NCBI GenBank assembly: GCA_025934615.1
Contig: JAICXS010000163.1
Location: 1 to 5,506, forward strand
Direction: 5' to 3'
Source: Nitrospiraceae bacterium
GTDB lineage: Bacteria > Nitrospirota > Nitrospiria > Nitrospirales > Nitrospiraceae
DNA: 5,506 bases
A program made the position numbers and the translations under genes. Shown here piece by piece: positions 1 through 5,357 of the stretch. The notes beneath the pieces were generated by a model. That model searched no databases, was not told the origin of the DNA, and worked only from the letters and a program-made list of their open reading frames with translations. Each line of letters opens with the position of its first letter. Within the stretch, counting starts at the first letter, position 1.

Positions 1-1
1 C

Positions 2-157
2 ATGATGGGCGGAGCCGTCGCCAAGCTGTTTAGCCGAGCGCCCGTTCAGCAGATTCAAGTAGAATTGCGGCGCATTAAACAAACGATGGAAAAACCGGCG
101 AGATGCCGACGACACGCGGGCGGTCGAAAGGCACAAGCGATGAATGATGAGCGATGA
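2..157 (+). CDS. 3' end of an SRPBCC (cyclase/dehydrase-like) family protein, apparent frameshift near the end
   Basis: The gene enters from the left edge and only its last ~50 codons are visible, reading GGAVAKLFSRAPVQQIQVEL and then RRIKQTME. The pattern GxAVAKLFxxxPxQQ-x-x-LRRxKQxME is what I know from the C-terminal helix of SRPBCC proteins annotated as cyclase/dehydrase, which have a hydrophobic ligand-binding helix-grip fold. In that family the helix is usually followed by a tail like TGEIPTTEGQ. Here the open frame instead gives an arginine-rich tail ending at TGA 155-157, while the family-like tail (TGEMPTTRGRSKGTSDE, stop TGA 145-147) is present in the -1 frame, beginning at base 94. 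The switch lies on the run of five A's at 90-94. This is a real frameshift, a sequence error or slippage. SRPBCC genes of this type are often found next to a zinc alcohol dehydrogenase, as here. The ligand and role are unknown. Family assignment rests on recalled motifs only. Confidence 0.65.
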   Translation: MMGGAVAKLFSRAPVQQIQVELRRIKQTMEKPARCRRHAGGRKAQAMNDER

Positions 158-221
158 GTTAAGAAAGATGCTCCTCCACTTATCACCGTCATTGTCAACT
201 TTAAAGCCTTAACCTCAACCT

Positions 222-225
222 GGAG
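222..225 (+). promoter_or_regulatory. Ribosome binding site of the alcohol dehydrogenase
   Basis: GGAG lies six bases before the ATG at 232, which is ideal spacing and supports that start. The 74 bases between the SRPBCC stop and this ATG show no clear terminator or promoter, so co-transcription of the two genes is plausible. Confidence 0.7.
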
Positions 226-231
226 TTCACC

Positions 232-1401
232 ATGAAAGCCATCTGCTGGTACGGGACACATGATGTGCGGGTCGAAACGGTGCCCGATCCAAAAATACTC
301 AACCCGCGCGATGCGGTCATCAAAATCACCTCGACGGCGATCTGCGGTTCCGACCTGCACCTGTACGACGGGTACATTCCCACGATGGAGAAAGGCGACA
401 TTCTGGGCCATGAGAACATGGGTGAGGTCGTCGAAGTGGGCAAGGAGGTCAAAAACCTCCGCCCCGGTGATCGCGTGGTGGTGCCGTTCACGATCGCGTG
501 CGGCCACTGCTTCTTTTGCAAACGGAATGAGTCGTCCCTCTGCGACAACTCGAACCCCAACGCATGGATGGCCGAGAAACTGTATGGGTTTTCCCCGGCC
601 GGACTCTTCGGCTATTCCCACATGATGGGCGGCTATGCGGGCGGACAGGCGGAATACCTGCGCGTCCCGTTTGCCGATGTTGGGCCGATCAAGGTCCCCA
701 AAGACATTCCGGACGACAAGCTTCTGTTCCTTTCGGATATCTTTCCGACCGGCTACATGGCGGCCGATCAATGCGGCATTACAGAAGGCGACACGGTGGC
801 GGTCTGGGGTTGCGGGCCCGTCGGCCTATTTGCGATGAAGAGCGCCTTCCTGCTCGGCGCGGCACGCGTGATTGCGATCGATCGGTTTCCCGAGCGTCTC
901 CGTATGGCACACGAGAAGGCCGGCGCGCAGACGATCAATTACGAAGAACAGGACCTCTCCGACGCGCTCATGGAGATGACCGGCGGCCGCGGGCCCGACG
1001 CCTGCATCGACGCGGTCGGCATGGAGGCGCACACGACCGGCGTCGTGAATGTGTACGACAAGGTGAAGCAAGCGATGATGTTGGAGTCAGACCGACCCCA
1101 AGCCTTGCGTGAAGCCATTCTGCACTGCCGGAAGGGCGGGATAGTCTCGGTGCCCGGGGTCTACGGCGGGTTTATCGACAAGGTGCCGATGGGCGCCGTG
1201 ATGAACAAGGCGTTGACGATCAAGACGGGGCAGACCTTCATGAAGAAGTACATGGGGCCGCTGCTCGAGCGTATTCAAAAAAACGAGATCGATCCGTCGT
1301 TCCTCATTACCCACCGTCTACGGCTCGACGAGGCGCCGCATGGGTACGATCTGTTCAGAAACAAGCAGGACGATTGCATCAAGGTCGTGTTGAAACCGTA
1401 A
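232..1401 (+). CDS. Zinc-dependent alcohol dehydrogenase, formaldehyde-dehydrogenase-like (MDR superfamily)
   Basis: This is a complete 389-residue medium-chain dehydrogenase/reductase, expected to oxidise an alcohol or aldehyde with NAD(P) in the cytoplasm. The N-terminal GroES-like domain has Cys38 in ICGSDLH and His60-Glu61 in GHE, the usual catalytic-zinc ligands. Asp169 in LSDIFPTGY corresponds to the aspartate ligand described for glutathione-independent formaldehyde dehydrogenases. Cys90, Cys93, Cys96 and Cys104 form the structural-zinc lobe. The Rossmann domain has GCGPVG at 193-198 and an aspartate (Asp217) at the end of the second strand, which favours NAD over NADP. Length fits the formaldehyde dehydrogenase/threonine-dehydrogenase-like branch (about 380-400 residues). 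The start is supported by GGAG six bases upstream and by the typical MKAxxW opening. The true substrate cannot be read from sequence; the neighbouring SRPBCC gene is a commonly seen partner. Nothing is truncated and all metal ligands are present. Confidence 0.93.
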   Translation: MKAICWYGTHDVRVETVPDPKILNPRDAVIKITSTAICGSDLHLYDGYIPTMEKGDILGHENMGEVVEVGKEVKNLRPGDRVVVPFTIACGHCFFCKRNESSLCDNSNPNAWMAEKLYGFSPAGLFGYSHMMGGYAGGQAEYLRVPFADVGPIKVPKDIPDDKLLFLSDIFPTGYMAADQCGITEGDTVAVWGCGPVGLFAMKSAFLLGAARVIAIDRFPERLRMAHEKAGAQTINYEEQDLSDALMEMTGGRGPDACIDAVGMEAHTTGVVNVYDKVKQAMMLESDRPQALREAILHCRKGGIVSVPGVYGGFIDKVPMGAVMNKALTIKTGQTFMKKYMGPLLERIQKNEIDPSFLITHRLRLDEAPHGYDLFRNKQDDCIKVVLKP

Positions 1402-1439
1402 CCGTCGTTTGTCGAAAAGTACCGATCACGCGCACGGGC

Positions 1440-1458
1440 ATCTGGAGTCAAGCCAGAT
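1440..1458 (+). terminator. Weak hairpin after the alcohol dehydrogenase, possible terminator
   Basis: ATCTGG (1440-1445) and CCAGAT (1453-1458) are perfect inverted repeats around a seven-base loop, 38 bases after the dehydrogenase stop, and are followed by only two further T's before C. The six-base stem and short T run make it a poor intrinsic terminator; it may only be a transcript-end-protecting hairpin or chance. Confidence 0.3.
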
Positions 1459-1680
1459 TTCGAAGTACGGGTTCTGATGGCACTCTGTCAGTAGATTGGG
1501 GACGGTCGCCCGGACAAAACGAACCTGGCCATACGTACGCTACAGACGACGCGCGTGAAACAGATCTGACCACCGCCCGCCGCTGACGCCGCGCTACGGC
1601 CGTTCCGACAGTAGATTAATCCTTCTCTCGACCTGCCACCCCATGTTTGCCTTATACCGACGACAAACGTTGCTCTATTA

Positions 1681-1737
1681 CAGTGATCTGACGGGACCCT
1701 GGGGCCGCTTCACGCGCGAGCGAAGCCGGTGTCACTG
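1681..1737 (+). other. Foldable element upstream of the SDR gene
   Basis: CAGTGA (1681-1686) pairs with TCACTG (1732-1737) as an outer helix. Inside it, CCGCTTC (1705-1711) pairs with GAAGC-C-GG (1722-1729) leaving one bulged C at 1727, around a ten-base loop. The nested arrangement ends 100 bases before the SDR start. No known RNA family is recognised, and there is no T tract, so it is not an obvious terminator. Confidence 0.25.
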
Positions 1738-1766
1738 AGCCCTGCATTGCATGAGAGCATCGTAGG

Positions 1767-1782
1767 GTATCGTCTGAGACTC
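1767..1782. promoter_or_regulatory. Degenerate GTATC-N6-GAnnC dyad before the SDR gene
   Basis: GTATCGTCTGAGACTC matches 12 of 16 positions of the perfect dyad at 2873-2888 (GTATCTGCTGAGATAC). It has a perfect left half and a 3-of-5 right half, and lies 55 bases before the SDR ATG. It could be a weaker site of the same regulator. No sigma-54-like element follows it, so chance is a serious alternative. Confidence 0.25.
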
Positions 1783-1813
1783 AACCGTCAGGAAATACAA
1801 TATTCCCTCCGAT

Positions 1814-1834
1814 AAGGAGGAGAAGGATGGAGGT
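1814..1834 (+). promoter_or_regulatory. Three tandem Shine-Dalgarno-like words before the SDR gene
   Basis: AAGGAGG (1814-1820), GAAGGA (1822-1827) and GGAGGT (1829-1834) follow one another. GAAGGA is ten bases before ATG 1838 and is the best fit for that start. GGAGGT is only three bases away. The strongest word, AAGGAGG, is ideally spaced (six bases) for the out-of-frame ATG at 1827. Confidence 0.55.
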
Positions 1835-1837
1835 CGT

Positions 1838-2695
1838 ATGTCGAGCTCGAAGCAGCAGCCGCCGCAACACCAAGAGCGCCGACCCGGCGTCGAATCGGAC
1901 ATGACCCCCCGACCACGCGCTGATGACGCAGGGCATCAAGGAAGCGGCAAGCTCAGCCGCAAAGTGGCGATGATTACCGGCGGCGATAGTGGAATCGGCC
2001 GTGCCGTTGCCATCGCCTTCGCCCGGGAAGGCGCCGATGTGGCGATCGTCTATTTGAACGAGCACAAAGACGCGGAGGAGACGAAACGATTAGTCGAACA
2101 GGAAGGGCGCCGATGTGTGGCTATTGCCGGCGACGTCGGAGAAGAGCAGGTTTGCCGAGACGCGGTCGAGCGCGTGATGCGAGAGTTTCGCCGTCTCGAT
2201 ATCCTGATCAATAATGCCGCCGAGCAGCATCCGCAAGAGACTATCGAGAAGATCACGGCCGATCAGCTTGAGCGCACATTCCGGACCAACATCTTTTCCA
2301 TGTTTTATATGACAAAGGCGGCGTTGCCACATTTGAATGAGGGCAGCGCGGTGATCAATACGACATCGGTCACCGCGTATAAGGGTAATCCCACCTTGCT
2401 CGATTATTCCACGACAAAGGGCGCCATCGTCGCCTTCACCCGCTCATTATCGCAGGCGCTTGCCGAACGGAAAATCCGCGTCAATGGTGTGGCGCCCGGA
2501 CCGATTTGGACCCCGCTGATTCCCTCCACGTTTCCCGAGGAGAAGGTGGAGACCTTCGGATCGAACGTCCCGCTGAAACGCGCGGGCCAACCGGAAGAAG
2601 TGGCGCCTAGCTATGTCTTTCTCGCTTCCGACGATGCGTCGTACATGACGGGTCAGATTCTACATCCAAACGGAGGCGTGGTGGTCAATGGATAG
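1838..2695 (+). CDS. SDR family oxidoreductase with N-terminal extension (YghA-like)
   Basis: This complete 285-residue classical/extended-N-terminus short-chain dehydrogenase is expected to perform NAD(P)-dependent carbonyl/alcohol conversion in the cytoplasm. After a Gln/Pro-rich leader of about 40 residues comes the cofactor motif TGGDSGIG (47-54), then NNAA (125-128). The full catalytic tetrad is Asn151, Ser177, Tyr190 and Lys194 (YSTTK), followed by the PG motif in VNGVAPGPIWTPL. The TGGDSGIGRA motif, PGPIWTPL, KRAGQPEE and the leader pattern PG-x-x-x-x-MTPxP are shared with E. coli YghA and the Bacillus general-stress homologues, as I recall them. That conserved leader argues for ATG 1838 rather than the internal Met22. 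The substrate is unknown; many homologues are stress-linked. It stands alone, 436 bases after the dehydrogenase and 294 before the next gene, so it is probably its own unit. No defect is seen. Confidence 0.92.
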   Translation: MSSSKQQPPQHQERRPGVESDMTPRPRADDAGHQGSGKLSRKVAMITGGDSGIGRAVAIAFAREGADVAIVYLNEHKDAEETKRLVEQEGRRCVAIAGDVGEEQVCRDAVERVMREFRRLDILINNAAEQHPQETIEKITADQLERTFRTNIFSMFYMTKAALPHLNEGSAVINTTSVTAYKGNPTLLDYSTTKGAIVAFTRSLSQALAERKIRVNGVAPGPIWTPLIPSTFPEEKVETFGSNVPLKRAGQPEEVAPSYVFLASDDASYMTGQILHPNGGVVVNG

Positions 2696-2850
2696 CCAGC
2701 GGCGCAGTCCCAAGCGGAGACGTTAGAAGCCCGCTCCTACGGCACCTTCTCACGGCGAATTGGCGGCAACGCTCCATGGCAAGCGACCGAAATAAAACAC
2801 TTCAGTCTACGGCGTTTTAGCAATAAGATATCCCGGTATTTTACGCCCCA

Positions 2851-2888
2851 GTATCTTGCACGATACGCTTCTGTATCTGCTGAGATAC
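2851..2888. promoter_or_regulatory. Two tandem 16-bp dyads, GTATC-N6-GATAC (candidate activator site)
   Basis: The first dyad is GTATC-TTGCAC-GATAC (2851-2866). The second is GTATCT-GCTG-AGATAC (2873-2888). Both are 16 bp, and their centres are 22 bp apart, about two helical turns, so two dimers would bind on one DNA face. A lone left half, ATATC, lies at 2828-2832. The sites lie about 50 bp upstream of a sigma-54-like promoter, centred near -106 and -84 of its predicted start, the usual place for enhancer-binding-protein sites. The protein that binds is not known. Confidence 0.6.
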
Positions 2889-2938
2889 CGCATGACGCCC
2901 TCTATTCAGCCGCGCAGTGCTGACTGCTCAACATTTCA

Positions 2939-2954
2939 TGGTGTTGAATTTGCT
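2939..2954 (+). promoter_or_regulatory. Sigma-54-like -24/-12 promoter of the permease gene
   Basis: TGGTGTTGAATTTGCT matches the sigma-54 pattern TGG-N8-TTGCW, with the obligatory GG (2940-2941) and GC (2952-2953) exactly ten bases apart. The CAC part of TGGCAC is not kept (TGT). The predicted transcription start is near 2965, giving a short leader of about 25 bases before ATG 2990. The tandem dyads upstream strengthen the call. Confidence 0.5.
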
Positions 2955-2989
2955 TTGCAGATGGTACGAACCATGCGTGTCCCATCAGC

Positions 2990-4024
2990 ATGGCGTCGTC
3001 GCTGAACCACACTTCCATTCTCACGAAGCGAGCAGATCGAGTACTTGCGCCGCCTGATACCATCGCGTGCACCCCTCTGCTCTGTCTGCTCGCGGCAGTG
3101 GTGTTGCTCAGCTCCATCGCGCCTGCGATCAAGTATGTGTTCCAGCACAGCGATCTACACCCACTCGCGCTGGCAGGGTTTCGCGTGACGATCGGCTTTG
3201 TCTTTCTCTTCTTGAGCGCGATGCTACGGGATCGCCGCAGTACGAAAGATGCGGTGGGTGCGAATGCGGCGCCGTTGACCTTGTTGGGACTCCTTGGTGT
3301 CGCGTCGTATGTGGTAGCGGCGTGGGGTCTGTTGTATACGAGCGTGACGCATTACATTCTCATCTATAGTTTGATGCCGGCCTTCACGGCCATCATGAGC
3401 CGTGTGTTACAAGTGGAAGCGATGACGTCGTTTAAGATTGTCGGGATTGTCGTGGCGTTCATCGGCTGCGTAATTGCCATCTGGGGAGACGATCATGCGC
3501 GGGACTTCGGCTCTGGACTCGGGGATGGCCTGATCTTGCTCTTCACGTTCATGATGGCCGCCTATCTGGTCTTGAGTTCCGATATCGTGAAGCGCGTGAG
3601 CCCGCTGCAGGCGAATACAGTGATGTTCGGGGGCAGTTCGTTGCTGTTATCCCTGGTCATGGTTCTGTTCGGATCGATGGGATGGGGAGCGTCGGCATCC
3701 GAGCCGATCTCACCGATAATCGTTGCCTTGGTCGTCTATGTCGGGATCGCGACGGCCGCCGTCTTTCTCTTCCGATACATTTCGCAACGCTCGCTCAGCC
3801 CGACGACGGTCGGGGTGTACCATAATCTGGTTCCAGTGTTCACGATCTTCATCGCCTGCGTCTGCTTCGATGAAGGGCTTGAGGGTTCGACAATCGTCGG
3901 GGGAGTCTGCATCCTTGCCGGTGCAGAGCTCACCCGCCGGGGCTCGTCCTTCAGGATCTTCGGTGGCGACTGGCAGATCGCTAAAGACCTCTTCACCTTG
4001 TCCACCGGCTATCGGACGAGCTGA
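2990..4024 (+). CDS. EamA/DMT-family permease, ten membrane segments
   Basis: This 344-residue integral inner-membrane protein belongs to the drug/metabolite transporter (EamA) type, which exports or exchanges small metabolites. I count ten hydrophobic segments, near residues 30-50, 60-79, 97-116, 122-138, 149-166, 180-196, 211-228, 243-262, 273-293 and 300-316. They form the usual two repeats of five. The second and seventh-to-tenth regions show typical EamA features: HPLALAGFRVTIGF after the first helix, SLMPAFTAIMSRVL at the end of the fourth, and YHNLVPVFTIFIA in the ninth. ATG 2990 is the only reasonable start, because an in-frame TGA occurs at 2945 with no standard start between them; no Shine-Dalgarno word precedes it. 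The 29 residues before the first helix are polar and basic, fitting a cytoplasmic N-terminus. It is followed after 20 bases by the coiled-coil gene, most likely in one operon. The substrate cannot be deduced. Confidence 0.88.
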   Translation: MASSLNHTSILTKRADRVLAPPDTIACTPLLCLLAAVVLLSSIAPAIKYVFQHSDLHPLALAGFRVTIGFVFLFLSAMLRDRRSTKDAVGANAAPLTLLGLLGVASYVVAAWGLLYTSVTHYILIYSLMPAFTAIMSRVLQVEAMTSFKIVGIVVAFIGCVIAIWGDDHARDFGSGLGDGLILLFTFMMAAYLVLSSDIVKRVSPLQANTVMFGGSSLLLSLVMVLFGSMGWGASASEPISPIIVALVVYVGIATAAVFLFRYISQRSLSPTTVGVYHNLVPVFTIFIACVCFDEGLEGSTIVGGVCILAGAELTRRGSSFRIFGGDWQIAKDLFTLSTGYRTS

Positions 4025-4034
4025 GCTGCTCCCC

Positions 4035-4040
4035 AGGAGG
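4035..4040 (+). promoter_or_regulatory. Ribosome binding site of the coiled-coil gene
   Basis: AGGAGG stands four bases before ATG 4045, inside the 20-base gap after the permease stop. This strong site fits efficient translation of the second gene of the operon, while the permease has no visible site. Confidence 0.7.
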
Positions 4041-4044
4041 CCAT

Positions 4045-4290
4045 ATGACCGAGCAGATAGAGATCCACGAATTCGAGCTTGATCTTGAACAGCTCCATCG
4101 GCGCGCCGTCGATTTGACCCGGGACTTAGGCAACGTGAATTATGCCTTACGGGAAAAGCGACGCGAGCTTGACAGGCTGAGGCTGACGTTCGAGGCCCGC
4201 CTCCATGAGCAGACCGAGGAGCTCAAAGAAGCGAATGAGCGACTCCGGGAATCCGACAGGCTCAAGTTAATCTTCTGGGGTATCGACTGA
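4045..4290 (+). CDS. Small coiled-coil protein, like the linker helix of sensor kinases
   Basis: This is an 81-residue, highly charged protein with no signal peptide or membrane segment. Apolar residues follow a heptad pattern at 14, 17, 21, 24, 28, 31, 35, 42, 45 and 49, then 53, 56/60, 63, 67, so nearly the whole chain should be one coiled coil with a small phase slip near 52. Its end, EQTEELKEANERLRESDRLK, closely resembles the signalling helix that in many hybrid or transmembrane histidine kinases leads straight into the phosphorylated H-box (ANERLRELDRLKSEFLANVSHELR type). Here the chain stops six residues after DRLK (LIFWGID) and no H-box follows in any frame that I could read. It may be a free-standing dimerisation protein or a remnant of a kinase. 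It has a strong AGGAGG and follows the permease by 20 bases, so it is probably co-transcribed. It was not assigned to a named family. Confidence 0.72.
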   Translation: MTEQIEIHEFELDLEQLHRRAVDLTRDLGNVNYALREKRRELDRLRLTFEARLHEQTEELKEANERLRESDRLKLIFWGID

Positions 4291-4403
4291 CGCCCTGTCC
4301 TTCTCTGCTTGCTATCCTAACTGTAAGCGTCATCACGATGTCGTCATCTTCCGGGCATCTCTCCTTTTCCTGATAAAAGTATCTTGTTACATTTAACGAG
4401 GCT

Positions 4404-4416
4404 GTCAGAGTCTGAC
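4404..4416. promoter_or_regulatory. Perfect palindrome GTCAGA-g-TCTGAC, candidate operator
   Basis: A perfect 6-1-6 inverted repeat lies 105 bases before the kinase ATG in the otherwise empty gap 4291-4521. It extends by one C/G pair beyond a T/G mismatch. An AGTATCTTG word at 4378-4386, nine bases identical to the start of the dyad at 2850-2858, lies just upstream. The position suits an operator of the kinase promoter, but no clear -35/-10 pair was found. Confidence 0.35.
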
Positions 4417-4502
4417 GGACAATCGCTCTAGCTGATTACCACTGGCGTGCGCGTCGAAGGCTTAGGTAGCATAGTCTAGTTCTTGTATCGTAGTTGCCGC
4501 CT

Positions 4503-4517
4503 AAAAGGCTCCGGCCT
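4503..4517 (+). promoter_or_regulatory. Kinase ribosome site overlapping a UCCG-loop hairpin
   Basis: AAAAGG (4503-4508) is the only Shine-Dalgarno-like word before ATG 4522, but it is 13 bases away. AGGC (4506-4509) and GCCT (4514-4517) pair around TCCG, giving a C(UCCG)G tetraloop of the very stable UNCG class. Its stem includes the AGG of the ribosome site, so the hairpin could either hide the site or, when folded, shorten the distance to the start. Confidence 0.35.
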
Positions 4518-4521
4518 CACC

Positions 4522-5211
4522 ATGAACGGAGACGATCAGGGCTCCGATGAGATTCGAGAGCGCGTACGAGCTGAGGAACGACAGCGGTTGAGTCTTGAAC
4601 TACACGATACCGTGGGTCAGACCCTTGTGCTTGCCAGACTTCAACTTAACCGCATGCTGGAATCGCTCAATCAGCCTCCTGATGCCGCCAGGCAAATATG
4701 GCTTTACAACATGCTGACGTCCCTTATTCCAGAAATCGATGCGGCCTTGCAGATGGTTCAAACGGCAACCTTTACGCTCTATTCGGCCTGCCTCACGGAA
4801 GTCGGCTTGGTTGCCACGTTAGAAAAGGAATGTGCCGCATTCACTCATCGTACCGGGGTTCCCTGTGAGGGACGATTTGAACGCCTTGCCCTGGAGGCGA
4901 AGCAGGGGGAATCCGTCGTCGTCATTTTGCGAGAGGCGTTGTGCAACATTGTCCGCCACGCTGGCGCGTCGAACGTATATGCTTCGCTGCAGCGGTCCGG
5001 AGAACGCGTCGTCCTTGCCATTCGCGACAATGGGATCGGCATCGACCGGTCCCATATGAAAGCCACCATGAATCTAGGCTTGCGGAGTATTGAAGAACGT
5101 GCAAGAACGCTGGGCGGTGCAGTAACCATCGAGGGCATTCCGCATGAAGGGACCGCAATCACGGTGTCTTTTCCTCTCTCTCGTGCTCATCCTTCCCTCT
5201 CTGGACAATAA
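4522..5211 (+). CDS. Soluble histidine kinase of the NarL-partner type (HisKA_3 + HATPase_c)
   Basis: This 229-residue sensor-kinase core autophosphorylates on histidine and passes the phosphate to a response regulator. Residues 15-80 form the HisKA_3 dimerisation domain with the H-box EERQRLSLELHDTVGQ, the phosphorylated residue being His28. The ATP-binding domain (about 128-222) has the N-box REALCNIVRHA (Asn142), DNGIGI (169-174) and the lid motif LGLRSIEERARTLGG. The region YSACLTEVGL-x-x-x-L before it is typical of this class. There is no membrane segment and no PAS, GAF or HAMP domain, so the sensing input must come from a partner protein or a very short N-terminus. I chose ATG 4522; an in-frame TTG at 4483 would add 13 residues but has no ribosome site and starts outside the conserved part. 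A response-regulator gene begins 146 bases downstream and is the obvious partner. All kinase motifs are intact. Confidence 0.88.
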   Translation: MNGDDQGSDEIRERVRAEERQRLSLELHDTVGQTLVLARLQLNRMLESLNQPPDAARQIWLYNMLTSLIPEIDAALQMVQTATFTLYSACLTEVGLVATLEKECAAFTHRTGVPCEGRFERLALEAKQGESVVVILREALCNIVRHAGASNVYASLQRSGERVVLAIRDNGIGIDRSHMKATMNLGLRSIEERARTLGGAVTIEGIPHEGTAITVSFPLSRAHPSLSGQ

Positions 5212-5220
5212 TCCTTCCAA

Positions 5221-5244
5221 CGACCGAGGTCGCTGACGGCCGTC
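5221..5244. repeat. Two adjacent palindromes between kinase and regulator
   Basis: CGACC-GA-GGTCG (5221-5232) is followed two bases later by the perfect ten-base palindrome GACGGCCGTC (5235-5244), directly after the kinase stop at 5211. No T run follows, so they are not a standard terminator. They could be an operator for the regulator gene, or chance in GC-rich DNA. Confidence 0.3.
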
Positions 5245-5357
5245 TCTACTCAGTGGGATGATACCGGTTTCGTTCCTTCGCCTGTAGGAAAGCACGGCGT
5301 CTGGATCTCAGACATTTACCGTCTTGTGGCGATCGACCGTCAGGCTTACAGTGCCTT

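Larger units (their letters stand above)
1402..1837. other. 436-base stretch without a convincing gene
   Basis: No reading frame here has a credible start, ribosome site and recognisable protein. A 31-codon frame at 1643-1738 has no ribosome site and resembles nothing I know. The stretch holds a weak hairpin just after the dehydrogenase (1440-1458), a longer foldable segment (1681-1737), a degenerate GTATC-type dyad (1767-1782) and the purine-rich leader of the SDR gene (1814-1834). I could not fix a convincing sigma-70 promoter, although one for the SDR gene is expected in its right half. Confidence 0.6.

Noticed and set aside
1..632. CATGATGGGCGG found at 1-12 and again at 621-632
   Set aside because: Both copies encode Met-Met-Gly-Gly inside unrelated genes and flanks differ, so it is coincidence rather than a repeat element.
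55..771. Long open frame on the - strand (238 codons)
   Set aside because: It lies antisense to the SRPBCC end and the dehydrogenase, whose zinc and cofactor motifs are clear, and its own sequence has no recognisable domain. It is a shadow of a GC-rich gene.
1374..1586. 70-codon + frame starting inside the dehydrogenase end
   Set aside because: It starts with TTG inside the dehydrogenase in another phase, has no ribosome site and has a low-information composition. Not a gene.
1489..1617. CAGTAGATT present twice, exactly 120 bases apart (1489-1497 and 1609-1617)
   Set aside because: Only nine bases match and flanks differ; a shared 9-mer within a 436-base stretch is not unlikely by chance.
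1643..1738. 31-codon frame MFALYRRQTLLYYSDLTGPW...
   Set aside because: There is no ribosome site and no family resemblance; it overlaps the foldable element. The length is easily reached by chance.
2793..2819. TAAAAC ... GTTTTA inverted pair after the SDR gene, considered as a terminator
   Set aside because: A six-base AT-rich stem with a 15-base loop and no T run is too weak to call.
4364..4379. CTTTT-CCTGAT-AAAAG hairpin in the gap before the kinase
   Set aside because: The five-base AT-only stem is unstable, and it lacks a following T run.
4483..4521. TTG 4483 as kinase start
   Set aside because: It has no ribosome site and adds 13 residues outside the conserved kinase core; ATG 4522 is simpler.
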